Shown one piece after another: positions 16,861 to 25,345 of a stretch of DNA of 64,000 bases. Both the position numbers and the translations under genes were made by a program. The notes under the pieces were generated by a model, which worked only from the letters and a program-made list of their open reading frames with translations, did no database searches and was not told the origin of the DNA. How positions within the stretch are numbered: the stretch's first letter is position 1; each line of letters opens with the position of its first letter. This DNA comes from Ignatzschineria sp. RMDPL8A (lineage in GTDB: Bacteria > Pseudomonadota > Gammaproteobacteria > Cardiobacteriales > Wohlfahrtiimonadaceae), in assembly GCF_029815055.1 (NCBI RefSeq), contig NZ_JAPPWA010000002.1:1302001-1366000 (forward strand), written 5' to 3'.

Positions 16861-17865
16861 ATGAAGCCGACTCTTTTTTTCTTATTGCCAGGATTTAGCG
16901 GAATTTTAGATGCTGACTGGAAGCCGTTGCTGGAAAATTACAGTTCGAACTCATCACTCGATAAGATTATTAGTCGTTCATCGAAAACGGTTAAGCCATT
17001 CAATGAAACGATTCCATTTGCATCATTTCAAGCGACGTTAACGGAGCTTTTTAGCATCTCTGATCAGGTGCCGTGGGCATGGTATGGAATTCGTGGGATT
17101 GGGTTTCGCTCTAAAACCACTGATTGGTTTAAATTAAGCCTGCTTAATCGGCATAATCGGATTAACTTTAACCCTAAAATTGTCCACGAAATCGCTGGTG
17201 CGTTTGCGGCTGAGTTCTCCTTTGCGGAAGATTCCATCATTACCAAAGAGGGGGACTGGTATCTCTCACTTGGGGATTATGCGGACGTTTCGTCAACGGT
17301 TCCTTGGTTGATTCAAGATCGTAGTTTACGGACAATTGGCCTATCAGGCAGTGATGCGCCGTTATGGCAATTGCGTTTTAAAGAAGCGCGCAATTGGCTC
17401 CAAAATTTACCGCTCAATCAGCACCAAAAAGAACCGATTCAATACATTTGGCCTTGGGGAAATCGCGGCACGATCCCGCTCGTAAAAGATTATCACTACA
17501 CGGCAATCTTTGCGCAAAACCCGATCTATCGCGGACTTGCGGAGCATTTAGGGTTGGCCTATTTTGATCTGGACGTTGGGCTTGCCGATATCGATCAGAT
17601 GATTGAAAATCATAAACATATCTGCATTATTGATGATACGCTCCTGCACGAGCTCTCCTATGAGCGTTTTTCGCTGTGGGAAGCGGCCCGTGAGCGCCTA
17701 ATTGCGAAATATCTTGAACCAGTGATGCGGGCAGTTGAAAATAAAACCGTAGGGCGCCTCATTATTGATGATGGATTAGGATGCCGATACCAATATGAGC
17801 GGAGATTTAATTTTAGATTTAGCCTGCGCCGTCCTAAAGTCAGCTATCATTTTACTCATCGTTAA
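16861..17865 (+). CDS. RpfE-type / phosphoglycerate-mutase-like conserved protein
   Basis: A 334-residue cytoplasmic protein with an N-terminal FFLLPGFSGIL segment, PWAWYGIRGIG, a central GDWYLSL, and a C-terminal IIDDGLGCRYQYERR. It resembles the family annotated as RpfE-type regulatory protein or cofactor-independent phosphoglycerate mutase-like (COG4255), which is often next to recJ in beta- and gammaproteobacteria; here recJ starts 40 bases downstream. No metal-binding mutase motif is obvious to me, so enzymatic activity is unproven. Family assignment is from memory and context. Confidence 0.6.
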   Translation: MKPTLFFLLPGFSGILDADWKPLLENYSSNSSLDKIISRSSKTVKPFNETIPFASFQATLTELFSISDQVPWAWYGIRGIGFRSKTTDWFKLSLLNRHNRINFNPKIVHEIAGAFAAEFSFAEDSIITKEGDWYLSLGDYADVSSTVPWLIQDRSLRTIGLSGSDAPLWQLRFKEARNWLQNLPLNQHQKEPIQYIWPWGNRGTIPLVKDYHYTAIFAQNPIYRGLAEHLGLAYFDLDVGLADIDQMIENHKHICIIDDTLLHELSYERFSLWEAARERLIAKYLEPVMRAVENKTVGRLIIDDGLGCRYQYERRFNFRFSLRRPKVSYHFTHR

Positions 17866-17905
17866 TATTTTGACTTCTATTTTGACCTCCATTTAAATCG
17901 TATCT

Positions 17906-19615
17906 ATGAAAATTATTCGTCGTGAGCCGAAGCATTCGCTTCAATCCGAGCTCTATCCTGATTTTATTAACACCATCTTACAGCGCCGTCCACTCACCTC
18001 AAAAGAGGATTTTGATCTCGGGCTTCGCCATCTTTTACCGTTCCATTCACTCTTAAATATTGAAAAAGCCACCGATCTCGTGGTCACTGCGATTAAAGAG
18101 AATCAAGAGATTGTGATGGTGGGCGATTATGATGTCGATGGTGCGACGAGCATTGCGTTATCGATGCGGATTTTCCATGAATTTGGGCACCGAAATATCC
18201 GTTATGTAGTGCCGCATCGCGTATTTGATGGGTATGGCTTATCCCGCAGTATCGTCAATAAACTCGCCTATGATAAGGTTCCGGATCTTTTAATTACGGT
18301 TGATAACGGGATCTCGAATATTGAAGGGGTGGCGCTTGCGAAATCCCTTGGAATGAAGGTGATTGTTACCGATCACCATTTACCTCCAGAAACGCTTCCC
18401 GAGGCAGACGCGATTGTGAATCCCAATTTAGAGGGCGACCCCTTTGAAAGTAAAGCGCTTGCGGGCGTTGGGGTGATCTATTATCTCCTGTTAAGTGTGC
18501 GGGCACGGCTTCATGAAGAGGGGTATTTTGGTGAAAATCCGCCCAATTTAGGTAAATATCTCGATATTGTCGCGCTCGGCACCGTTGCGGACCTGGTGCC
18601 ACTGGATGCCAATAATCGACGCCTTGTCCAGCAGGGACTCGCGCGGATTCGTCATGGTCGCACGATTCATGGGATTAATGCGCTGATTGAAGCCTCCTCG
18701 AAAGATCGTGATTCGCTCTCAACGAGTGATATCGGATTTGGGCTTGCGCCACTTTTAAATGCGGCAGGGCGTCTTGATGATATGACGATCGGCATTGAAT
18801 GTCTGCTCGCCAATGACTATCCCACTGCGCGAAAATATGCCTTTGAGCTCTATGAATTAAACCAAGCGCGCCGGCAGATTGAAGGGGAGACCCGCGAACG
18901 GGCCGATGTGATTTTATCGACATTGAAACTCAAAGAAGAGACGCTTCCCAATAGTATCGCACTCTATGATGAGAGCTGGCATCAGGGCGTTACCGGGATT
19001 GTTGCCTCGCGCATTAAAGAGCAATATTTCCGTCCGACCTTTATCTTTGCCTATGATGATGAGGGCGTTTTAAAAGGCTCGGGGCGCTCCATTAAAGGTC
19101 TCCATATTCGCGATATTTTAAGCAATGTGGCACAAAAACATCAGGGTATGATTTTAAGTTTTGGTGGGCATGCGATGGCGGCGGGATTATCGCTCCTTGA
19201 GCGCCATTTTGATGAGTTTCGTGAATCACTTGAGGAGGAGGTGTCGCGCTTTGTGAGCGATGAGACCTTTAACCAGGTGATCTACAGTGATGGCGAGCTT
19301 CCGATAGAAGCCTATAGCACGCGGATTGCCGATCAGCTTCGGCTTGCATTTCCGTGGGGACAAGAATTTCCCGAGCCCTGTTTTGATGCGGAATTTGAAT
19401 TGATGAACTATCGCATTTTAAAAGATCAGCACATTAAAATGACGTTGAAACACCCGCAATTTGGTGAGATTTTCGATGCGATCGCCTTTTTCCAAGCTCA
19501 TCAAATCGTCGATAATGCAAGGCGTGTTCATTGTGCCTTTAAGCTTGATGTGAACGAATGGATGGGTCGGAGAAACTTTCAAATGATCGTCGATTATTTT
19601 GAGGTGACGGCTTAA
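17906..19615 (+). CDS. recJ: Single-stranded-DNA-specific exonuclease RecJ
   Basis: A 569-residue 5'-3' ssDNA exonuclease used in RecF-pathway recombination, mismatch and base excision repair. The DHH-family motifs are clear: VGDYDVDGATSIALS (residues about 72-86), LLITVDNGIS (about 130), VIVTDHHLPPE (about 152), and VNPNLEGDPFESKALAGVGV (about 172-190). The DHHA1 domain includes WHQGVTGIVASRIKEQY and SFGGHAMAAGLSL. The C-terminal OB fold ends at KLDVNEWMGRRNFQMIVDY. Length is typical (E. coli 577). Confidence 0.97.
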   Translation: MKIIRREPKHSLQSELYPDFINTILQRRPLTSKEDFDLGLRHLLPFHSLLNIEKATDLVVTAIKENQEIVMVGDYDVDGATSIALSMRIFHEFGHRNIRYVVPHRVFDGYGLSRSIVNKLAYDKVPDLLITVDNGISNIEGVALAKSLGMKVIVTDHHLPPETLPEADAIVNPNLEGDPFESKALAGVGVIYYLLLSVRARLHEEGYFGENPPNLGKYLDIVALGTVADLVPLDANNRRLVQQGLARIRHGRTIHGINALIEASSKDRDSLSTSDIGFGLAPLLNAAGRLDDMTIGIECLLANDYPTARKYAFELYELNQARRQIEGETRERADVILSTLKLKEETLPNSIALYDESWHQGVTGIVASRIKEQYFRPTFIFAYDDEGVLKGSGRSIKGLHIRDILSNVAQKHQGMILSFGGHAMAAGLSLLERHFDEFRESLEEEVSRFVSDETFNQVIYSDGELPIEAYSTRIADQLRLAFPWGQEFPEPCFDAEFELMNYRILKDQHIKMTLKHPQFGEIFDAIAFFQAHQIVDNARRVHCAFKLDVNEWMGRRNFQMIVDYFEVTA

Positions 19616-19762
19616 CGAATGACTAATTGATGGCATCAATTGATGCGTCATTTACGATAAATATCGGGGCTGTTGAAAATTTTCACAAATAAATGATGAA
19701 ACTCTCCTACACTATAGGAGATTATTTTCCTCCCCGATCGTTCAATTTAACGATCGTTATTT

Positions 19763-19787
19763 GACACCCTCCGGGGTGTCTTTTTTT
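19763..19787 (+). terminator. Rho-independent terminator after recJ
   Basis: GACACCC (19763-19769), a TCCG tetraloop and GGGTGTC (19774-19780), then seven T. Two further hairpins precede it: 19703-19721 (7-bp stem) and 19735-19756 (8-bp stem). Confidence 0.93.
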
Positions 19788-19812
19788 ATGCCCGCAATAA
19801 TTGAATCACTTA

Positions 19813-20265
19813 TTAATCACAATAAACGGCAAATTGTCCGGTAAAGGTCGCGGCAATCTCGCCATCTACCTCGATGGTGGTAACAAGCTCTAAACGTCCC
19901 TTTTGATAGCGTTTAAATACCTTGGTAAACTTCTCAAGTGTTTTACTCTCAGGGGGATTACAGACTGCAAGCGCATTGGCTTTAACGGGGAGATGGTAAT
20001 CGATATGAGCGTGATGCACGACGATATGTGGCTCGGTAATGTCATGGGATTTTAGATAGAGATGCACCCAGCTCCAGCCGGCAATAACGCCTGCGCAGTA
20101 GATGCTTCCACCGAAGGCAGTGCTCATGTGATTCATATTCGGTTTAAGGGGGAGATTCAGGGTAAGACGGCTGTCGCGCCACGATTCCACTTCGATTCCA
20201 AGGGCATGGGTTAACGGAATTTCATGATTGAGTAGGGTTTGTAAGTACGTTTTGGTATCAGTCAT
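19813..20265 (-). CDS. YiiD C-terminal-type putative thioesterase
   Basis: A 150-residue hot-dog fold protein matching the domain found at the C-terminus of E. coli YiiD (FabP). Visible features are EIPLTHALGIEVESW, NHMSTAFGGSIYCAGVIAGWSWV (the hot-dog helix with the usual HxxTAFGGS pattern) and IVVHHAHIDYHLPV. The family is thought to act on acyl thioesters, but the substrate is not established. The acetyltransferase half of YiiD is absent. It faces recJ convergently. Confidence 0.82.
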   Translation of the reverse strand: MTDTKTYLQTLLNHEIPLTHALGIEVESWRDSRLTLNLPLKPNMNHMSTAFGGSIYCAGVIAGWSWVHLYLKSHDITEPHIVVHHAHIDYHLPVKANALAVCNPPESKTLEKFTKVFKRYQKGRLELVTTIEVDGEIAATFTGQFAVYCD

Positions 20266-20380
20266 AATGAAGCTCTCAAGGTGTATTATTATTTGTATGG
20301 ATTTTTATTGTCATTAACGCTAAACGCTATTCACATTTATTATAAGATTTTCGTTAAAAAATACCGCATGCTTTTTGAGC

Positions 20381-20403
20381 AAAAAAGCCCTCATGATGAG
20401 GGC
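20381..20403 (-). terminator. Terminator after copA
   Basis: On the minus strand GCCCTCA and TGAGGGC (20387-20403) form a tight hairpin followed by six U (A-run at 20381-20386). It lies 27 bases past the copA stop. Confidence 0.85.
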
Positions 20404-20429
20404 GTTTAAATAATTTTACGATTTCTAGG

Positions 20430-22661
20430 CTAAATCTTTTTTCGATTGAGGAGAAGACTATTGGTGACCACGGAGACCGAGCTAAAGGCCATCGCAGCAC
20501 CGGCGACAATCGGGCTTAAGAACCCGAGCGCCGCAAAGGGAATCCCAATGGAGTTATAGATAAACGCCCAGAAGAGATTTTGCTTAATCTTTTGCATGGT
20601 GAGATGGGAGAGATTGAGCATGCGATTGAGATTAATAAGATCGCCATTCATAATGGTGATGTCGGCGCTTTCGATCGCAATATCTGTTCCGGTTCCCATG
20701 GCAATGCCGGTATCGGCTTGCGCTAGCGCAGGCGCGTCATTCATCCCATCGCCCACCATGGCCACGTTTTTCCCCGCTGCTTGCAGAGCTTCAACGTGCG
20801 CCGCTTTATCTTCCGGCAATACTTCGGCAAAAATATGGCTGGAATCGAGCCCAACATCGGCGCCAATTTTCTCTGCGGTGCGCTTGTTATCGCCGGTCAT
20901 CATATAGACCTCGATTCCTCGAGCCATAAGAGAAGCAATCGCCTCTTTTGAGCGGGCTTTGACTTGGTCAGCCACAGCAACCATTGCGATTAATTCGGTT
21001 TCACTGCTTAACAGCATGACGGTTTTTCCCATCGCTTCAAGCTCATTTTGCGCCATTTCGTGTGCGTTAAGATTGATCGACTGTTCGGCCATAAAGCGAG
21101 GCGAGCCGACAAAGTAGCGTTTTCCGTCAATAGTTCCCTCAATGCCCGATCCGACGAGCGCATTAAAATTACTCACCTCCGGAAGGGAGTCACATTGAGC
21201 CGATCCGTAGCGATAGATCGCTTTCCCAAGGGGGTGCTCTGAGTTACGCTCAAGCGCGGTTAAAATGGTTAACGCTTCTTGCTCGGAGGTTGTATTAAGT
21301 GCGATAAAATCGGTCACTTCAGGCTGGCCTTCGGTAATGGTGCCGGTTTTATCTAAGATGAGCGCATTAGTTTTTGAGACTCGCTCAAGGGCTTCGCCAT
21401 TTTTAATTAAAATCCCGTTGCGAGCGCCAAGCCCCGTTCCTACCATAATGGCGGTCGGCGTCGCAAGACCGAGCGCGCAAGGGCAAGCAATCACTAATAC
21501 CGCAACGCTATGCATAATCGCTTTAGCGGAATCGTGCGTGATAAACCATGTTATAACGAGCGTTAAGAGTGCGATAGTGACTACGGTCGGGACAAAGATT
21601 GCTGAAACGCGATCGGCGATTTTTTGAATGGGCGCTTGGCTTCCTTGCGCTTCTTCTACCATCTTAATAATGCGCGCGAGCGTACTTTCATGGCCAAGTT
21701 TGGTGGCGCGAAGCGTGATAATGCCGCTCTGGTTGATCGTTCCGCTAAACACCTCGCTCTCAACCCCTTTTTCAACCGGGATTGATTCGCCGGTTAGCAT
21801 GCTTTCATCAATGGTGGAGTGACCTTTGACCACAACGCCATCGACGGGAATATTTTTTCCCGGATGAACTAGCAGAAGATCACCAATTACCACTTCTTCA
21901 ATGGCGATCTCGCTCTCATTCCCCTCTGCATCAATACGAATCGCCGTTTTTGCTTGGAGCTCCATCAGCTCTTTAATGGCCGCGCCAGTGCGACTTTTGG
22001 CTCGCTCTTCAAAGAAATTCCCGAGTAAAATTAGGGTGATAATGACCGCGGAACTTTCAAAGTAGAGATGGTGCGGATTGCCGCCGAGAAACCCATTATA
22101 AAAACTGTAGAGAAACGCGGCGGTGGTGCCAAGGGCAACGAGTACATCCATATTGGGCGAGCGATTTTTAAGGGAGGTGTAGGCGCCTTTATAAAAACGC
22201 GAACCGATCCAAAATTGAACGGGCGTTGTGAGGAGCAATTGAACCCAAGGCGTGTGGACGAAATTGACCCAGCCCGCGTTACTGCCGAGCATTTGGAAGA
22301 TCATCCCAAGAAGCATTGGTGCGCTTAAAAGGGCACTGATAATGAGTCTATTTTGCAGTTTTTGGAGGGAGGCTTTTTGCGCCGCTTCCATCTCTTCACG
22401 GTGAAACTCATCATCGACAATGGCGTCAAATCCTGCCCGTTGAATGCGTTTAATCAGGGTGTCGATGTCGGTTTTAGTGGAATCAAACGAGACCATGGCG
22501 CGTTTATTGGCAAAGCTGACCGAGGCTTTTTCTACGCCTTTATCACGATTGAGGACACGTTCAACGCCGGCAGAGCAGTTGGTGCAGGTCATACCGATCA
22601 CGTTGAGACGAATACGCTCATCCGCGCTGACGGTTTTTTGGGGAGTCGTTGTTTGGCTCAT
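20430..22661 (-). CDS. copA: Copper-exporting P1B-type ATPase
   Basis: A 743-residue inner-membrane Cu(I) pump. One heavy-metal-associated domain at about residues 17-80 carries GMTCTNC. Eight membrane helices include the ion-binding CPC in VIACPCALGLATP. The phosphorylation site is LDKTGTITEG, the actuator has TGES, and the hinge is VGDGMNDAPALAQAD; the HP pair of P1B pumps is seen as SEHPLG. Only one HMA domain is present. It is transcribed after copY with a 9-base gap, so pump and repressor share the copper-responsive promoter. Confidence 0.95.
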   Translation of the reverse strand: MSQTTTPQKTVSADERIRLNVIGMTCTNCSAGVERVLNRDKGVEKASVSFANKRAMVSFDSTKTDIDTLIKRIQRAGFDAIVDDEFHREEMEAAQKASLQKLQNRLIISALLSAPMLLGMIFQMLGSNAGWVNFVHTPWVQLLLTTPVQFWIGSRFYKGAYTSLKNRSPNMDVLVALGTTAAFLYSFYNGFLGGNPHHLYFESSAVIITLILLGNFFEERAKSRTGAAIKELMELQAKTAIRIDAEGNESEIAIEEVVIGDLLLVHPGKNIPVDGVVVKGHSTIDESMLTGESIPVEKGVESEVFSGTINQSGIITLRATKLGHESTLARIIKMVEEAQGSQAPIQKIADRVSAIFVPTVVTIALLTLVITWFITHDSAKAIMHSVAVLVIACPCALGLATPTAIMVGTGLGARNGILIKNGEALERVSKTNALILDKTGTITEGQPEVTDFIALNTTSEQEALTILTALERNSEHPLGKAIYRYGSAQCDSLPEVSNFNALVGSGIEGTIDGKRYFVGSPRFMAEQSINLNAHEMAQNELEAMGKTVMLLSSETELIAMVAVADQVKARSKEAIASLMARGIEVYMMTGDNKRTAEKIGADVGLDSSHIFAEVLPEDKAAHVEALQAAGKNVAMVGDGMNDAPALAQADTGIAMGTGTDIAIESADITIMNGDLINLNRMLNLSHLTMQKIKQNLFWAFIYNSIGIPFAALGFLSPIVAGAAMAFSSVSVVTNSLLLNRKKI

Positions 22662-22670
22662 GGGGTCTCC

Positions 22671-23156
22671 TTAATTAATGGATTTAGGGGGCTCGATCGT
22701 CTGCGTTGCGCTACAGGTTCCGGGCTCGCAGCCGCATTGCCCTGGCGTACAATCGCAATCAATGGCGGCAACGGCGCTTTGGCGTTTCTTTTTAAGCGTC
22801 TCTTCAAGCATCTCAATATCGGCAAACGAGAGTTTTGAGGCGCGAATCATCGAGGCAATTTTCCGGCCCATTTTCTGCGCGCAAATATGCTCAAACAGCG
22901 AATCCGTTGCCGCTTCCCACGATTCAGATTCTGACACAAGCGGGCGATAACGATAGCGATTTCCCTCTTTTTCAGTGCCGACGAGATCCTTTTTTACCAG
23001 GCGGGCGAGCAGGGTTTTAATGGTGGTTGGTTGCCAGTTCATCTTCTCTTTTAAAATGCGGATCACATCGTTGCTGGTGCACTCTTTTTGTGTCCAGAGC
23101 ACGCGCATAATTTCCCATTCAGAATCGGTAATGTCGATTTTTAGATCGGCGGCCAT
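22671..23156 (-). CDS. copY: CopY-type copper-responsive repressor (BlaI/MecI/CopY family)
   Basis: A 161-residue regulator. Residues about 1-75 form the BlaI/MecI winged helix (TDSEWEIMRVLW, NWQPTTIKTLLARLVKKDLV). The C-terminus carries CDCTPGQCGC at residues 134-143, exactly the C-x-C-x4-C-x-C metal hook of CopY, with a further Cys at 148. In CopY, Cu(I) replaces zinc at this hook and releases DNA. I chose the ATG at 23154-23156, five bases after AGGAG; the GTG two codons earlier overlaps that site. CopY is mainly known from Gram-positives, so its presence here is unusual. Confidence 0.92.
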   Translation of the reverse strand: MAADLKIDITDSEWEIMRVLWTQKECTSNDVIRILKEKMNWQPTTIKTLLARLVKKDLVGTEKEGNRYRYRPLVSESESWEAATDSLFEHICAQKMGRKIASMIRASKLSFADIEMLEETLKKKRQSAVAAIDCDCTPGQCGCEPGTCSATQTIEPPKSIN

Positions 23157-23177
23157 AAGCACTCCTTTTACAGTATG

Positions 23178-23231
23178 ACTACAGATGTCGTTTTATGGAG
23201 TAATTGTAGTTTGGGCAGGGCAAAGAGTCAA
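23178..23231 (-). promoter_or_regulatory. copYA promoter with CopY/BlaI-like operator
   Basis: On the minus strand a -35 TTGACT (23226-23231), a 17-base spacer and a -10 TACAAT (23203-23208) form a strong sigma-70 promoter. Just downstream, ACTACAGATGTCGT (23178-23191) matches the BlaI/CopY operator core ACTACAnnTGTAGT at 11 of 12 fixed positions. A second half-site, TGTAGT (plus strand, 23205-23210), overlaps the -10. Binding would block initiation or early elongation. Confidence 0.8.
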
Positions 23232-23382
23232 TGAATAAATGGGAATCGCTTTCATTTAGAAACGATTTTTCCTTTAAAAACGAGGAAGAGCAGGGTACAA
23301 TAGGGTCTCAATAAATTTAGACATTAAATCAGCAAGCGTGCGCATGGTATAAAGCGGCACCTTGCATTGTAGGGAGTGTAGA

Positions 23383-23472
23383 ATGCAATTTTTAAAGTAT
23401 ACAGCTGTGGTATTAGGCGCTGTGCTTACCGTGATTGTGATCGCGTATCTTCTCTATTATTTTGAGATTTAA
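23383..23472 (+). CDS. 29-residue single-helix membrane protein
   Basis: A small open reading frame starting at ATG 23383 and ending at TAA 23472. The product is a short basic start (MQFLKY), about 20 hydrophobic residues (from TAVVLGAV to AYLLYY) and FEI, so it should be a one-pass membrane peptide. GGGAG lies 7 bases upstream. A plausible promoter (TTTAAA at 23273-23278, 17-base spacer, TACAAT at 23296-23301) and a terminator (23530-23565) frame it as its own transcription unit. No family is recognised. It is divergent from copY, so a link to copper is possible but unproven. Confidence 0.6.
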   Translation: MQFLKYTAVVLGAVLTVIVIAYLLYYFEI

Positions 23473-23529
23473 GAGTCCCTGTAAATCCTCTTTAGGACAG
23501 GTCAATCGAAATAATAACGGCGCGAATGA

Positions 23530-23565
23530 AAAAAGCTATTCATCTATTAGAGAGAATAGCTTTTT
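23530..23565. terminator. Bidirectional terminator after the small ORF
   Basis: AAAAAGCTATTC (23530-23541) pairs with GAATAGCTTTTT (23554-23565). It can end the 29-residue ORF (plus) and the EamA transporter (minus). Confidence 0.9.
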
Positions 23566-23602
23566 GTTTGTCTGAAATTCTTAAGTTCTTAAATTTATGA
23601 TT

Positions 23603-24511
23603 TTATTGCCCGTAGCGTTTCGGAAGTAGGGTAAGCGCCATTCCGCCAAAGATCAGTAATACGCCGATCCACTGGTAGAAAGAGGGCATAAATCCGGTAA
23701 TAAAGAGATCCATAAAGATCGCCACGAGTGGATCTAAAAAGACGAGAATTGAGATGGTTTGCGTTGATAATTCACGAATGCTCGCAAAGAAGAGGTAAAA
23801 CACAATGCCGGTATGCAAAAAGCCGGTGACGGTAATGTAGGCCCAATTGCTTGCAGTGAGATCATGAAAAGCGGAAAAATCCACAAAAGGGCTAAGAATT
23901 GCAACGCCAAGCATCACTTGCAGAAGCGTTGTGGCATAGGCGCTCATCTTATGAATGCCTTTTCCCGTCAAGGTTAAAAGCGCATAAAAAACAGCTGAGA
24001 GAATACCCCAGATAATCCCTTTTGACAAAAATTCTGTCTGAACGCCGCCACTTGGTTTATCAAGAGCGATCGCAATAATGCCGATAAAACAGAAGAGCAT
24101 CGCGAGCACAACGGGCAGAGTGAGCGATTCTTTATAGATAAATGCCCCCAAAAAGAGCACGATGACCGGCGCAAGATGGTAGAGCGAAATGGCGATGGTG
24201 ACGCCTGAATATTCGATCGTTTTAAAGAGATAGACCCAGTTTAAAATTAAAAACAGACCGCAGATCATAATTTGAATCACTTCGCGCTTATGCCAAACTT
24301 CCCGTTTTGCACCTCCGGTCACCACCCATAAAAAGCCCAAAAAGAGTGATGCGGCAACGCAGCGAATGAAGACGAGCTCAAGCGCGGGAAGCCCTGTATG
24401 CTGGGAGAAAAATCCCACAGAGCCGAAGATAATCATTGAAAGCGCCATCTTAAAGGTGGCGGGGGAGAATTGATTTAATTTGGCGTTAGTACTGAGTCGA
24501 TCGGTCGTCAT
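23603..24511 (-). CDS. EamA-family DMT transporter
   Basis: A 302-residue inner-membrane transporter of the drug/metabolite superfamily with ten hydrophobic helices arranged as two EamA repeats (about residues 18-150 and 165-295). The first repeat shows LVFIRCVAASLFLGFLW and ISLYHLAPVIVLFLGAFIYKE; the second ends with LSTQTISILVFLDPLVAIFMDL, the usual proline-rich penultimate segment. Members export amino acids or small metabolites; the substrate here is unknown. Confidence 0.88.
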   Translation of the reverse strand: MTTDRLSTNAKLNQFSPATFKMALSMIIFGSVGFFSQHTGLPALELVFIRCVAASLFLGFLWVVTGGAKREVWHKREVIQIMICGLFLILNWVYLFKTIEYSGVTIAISLYHLAPVIVLFLGAFIYKESLTLPVVLAMLFCFIGIIAIALDKPSGGVQTEFLSKGIIWGILSAVFYALLTLTGKGIHKMSAYATTLLQVMLGVAILSPFVDFSAFHDLTASNWAYITVTGFLHTGIVFYLFFASIRELSTQTISILVFLDPLVAIFMDLFITGFMPSFYQWIGVLLIFGGMALTLLPKRYGQ

Positions 24512-24773
24512 AGATATAAAATGAATGCGCGTAGCATTCCCGTTAGCGTTAAATGATGGATTTAATTGGTGAAGGTCGTTCAGATTGGTCGGCTTTTTGA
24601 GCGCACGCTATCACGCATCCGGGGGTGTGGCGCGGGATAAAATGGAATGATCCTTTTGAAATTATGGACTATGCTATCTGCTTTAGGTGGTGCATTTAGC
24701 TAGGTTTATATGGTTAATTGTGATAACCATGAGTTATAATAGTGAAAATAGTCATTAAAAGGAACCGATATTC

Positions 24774-25235
24774 ATGAAAAAATTATTGTTACTCCCTTTA
24801 TCGCTCTTTGTGTTGGCCGCATGCAGCGATGGATCGCTCTACTCGGGAGATGTCTATACCGTAGGCGATGCGAAACAGGTGAAAAATGTGAGTTATGGTC
24901 GCCTAATTGCGGTGCGTCCTGTGACGGTGAAAGATAAATCGGATGCGGAAGTCGGTTCTGCAGCGGGTGCGGTCTTAGGGGGTGTGCTCGGAAGTGCGGT
25001 GGGAAGTGGTTCAGGTAAACGAATTTCCGTTGCTGGCGGTGCGATTTTAGGCGGTCTTGCAGGGAATAAAGCCGGCGCTGCCATTGGAGCCTCAAGTGCC
25101 GTTGAATTAGAGATCGAACGGGATAGCGGTGGCGTTATCGCGGTAGTGCAAACGCAAGGACCAACCCCTTTCCAAGTTGGGCAACGTGTGCGCATGGTGG
25201 GAAGTGGCAATCGCATCAACGTCTCACCTCTATAA
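24774..25235 (+). CDS. slyB: SlyB-type glycine-zipper outer-membrane lipoprotein
   Basis: A 153-residue lipoprotein that stabilises the outer membrane. The signal peptide ends in LAAC (lipidated Cys17). Then come YSGDVYTVGDAKQVKNVSYG, a glycine-zipper segment of about 55 residues (GAVLGGVLGSAVG, GAILGGLAGNKAGAAIG) and VELEIERDSGG, closely following E. coli SlyB (155 residues) in order and length. A consensus TATAAT (24735-24740) lies 34 bases upstream and AAGGAA is the ribosome site. In enterics slyB belongs to the PhoP regulon; no canonical PhoP box was found here. Confidence 0.92.
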   Translation: MKKLLLLPLSLFVLAACSDGSLYSGDVYTVGDAKQVKNVSYGRLIAVRPVTVKDKSDAEVGSAAGAVLGGVLGSAVGSGSGKRISVAGGAILGGLAGNKAGAAIGASSAVELEIERDSGGVIAVVQTQGPTPFQVGQRVRMVGSGNRINVSPL

Positions 25236-25295
25236 GCTAAAAGGTTCTTGAAGATAGAATCGTATTGCATTTATCATTTACATCATAAAACAAAG

Positions 25296-25326
25296 CGCCG
25301 CAGAGAGATGATCTGGGGCGTTTTTT
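25296..25326 (+). terminator. Terminator after slyB
   Basis: CGCCGCAGA (25296 onward) pairs with TCTGGGGCG (to 25320) with one G-G mismatch, followed by six T. Confidence 0.75.
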
Positions 25327-25345
25327 ATATCAAGGGAGGATTTCC

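Noticed and set aside
24703..24729. Possible PhoP box and a TGGTTA/TAACCA dyad upstream of slyB
   Set aside because: GGTTTA and GGTTAA half-sites are 3 rather than 5 bases apart and too far from the -10 for the enteric PhoP arrangement; kept only as an unassigned dyad.
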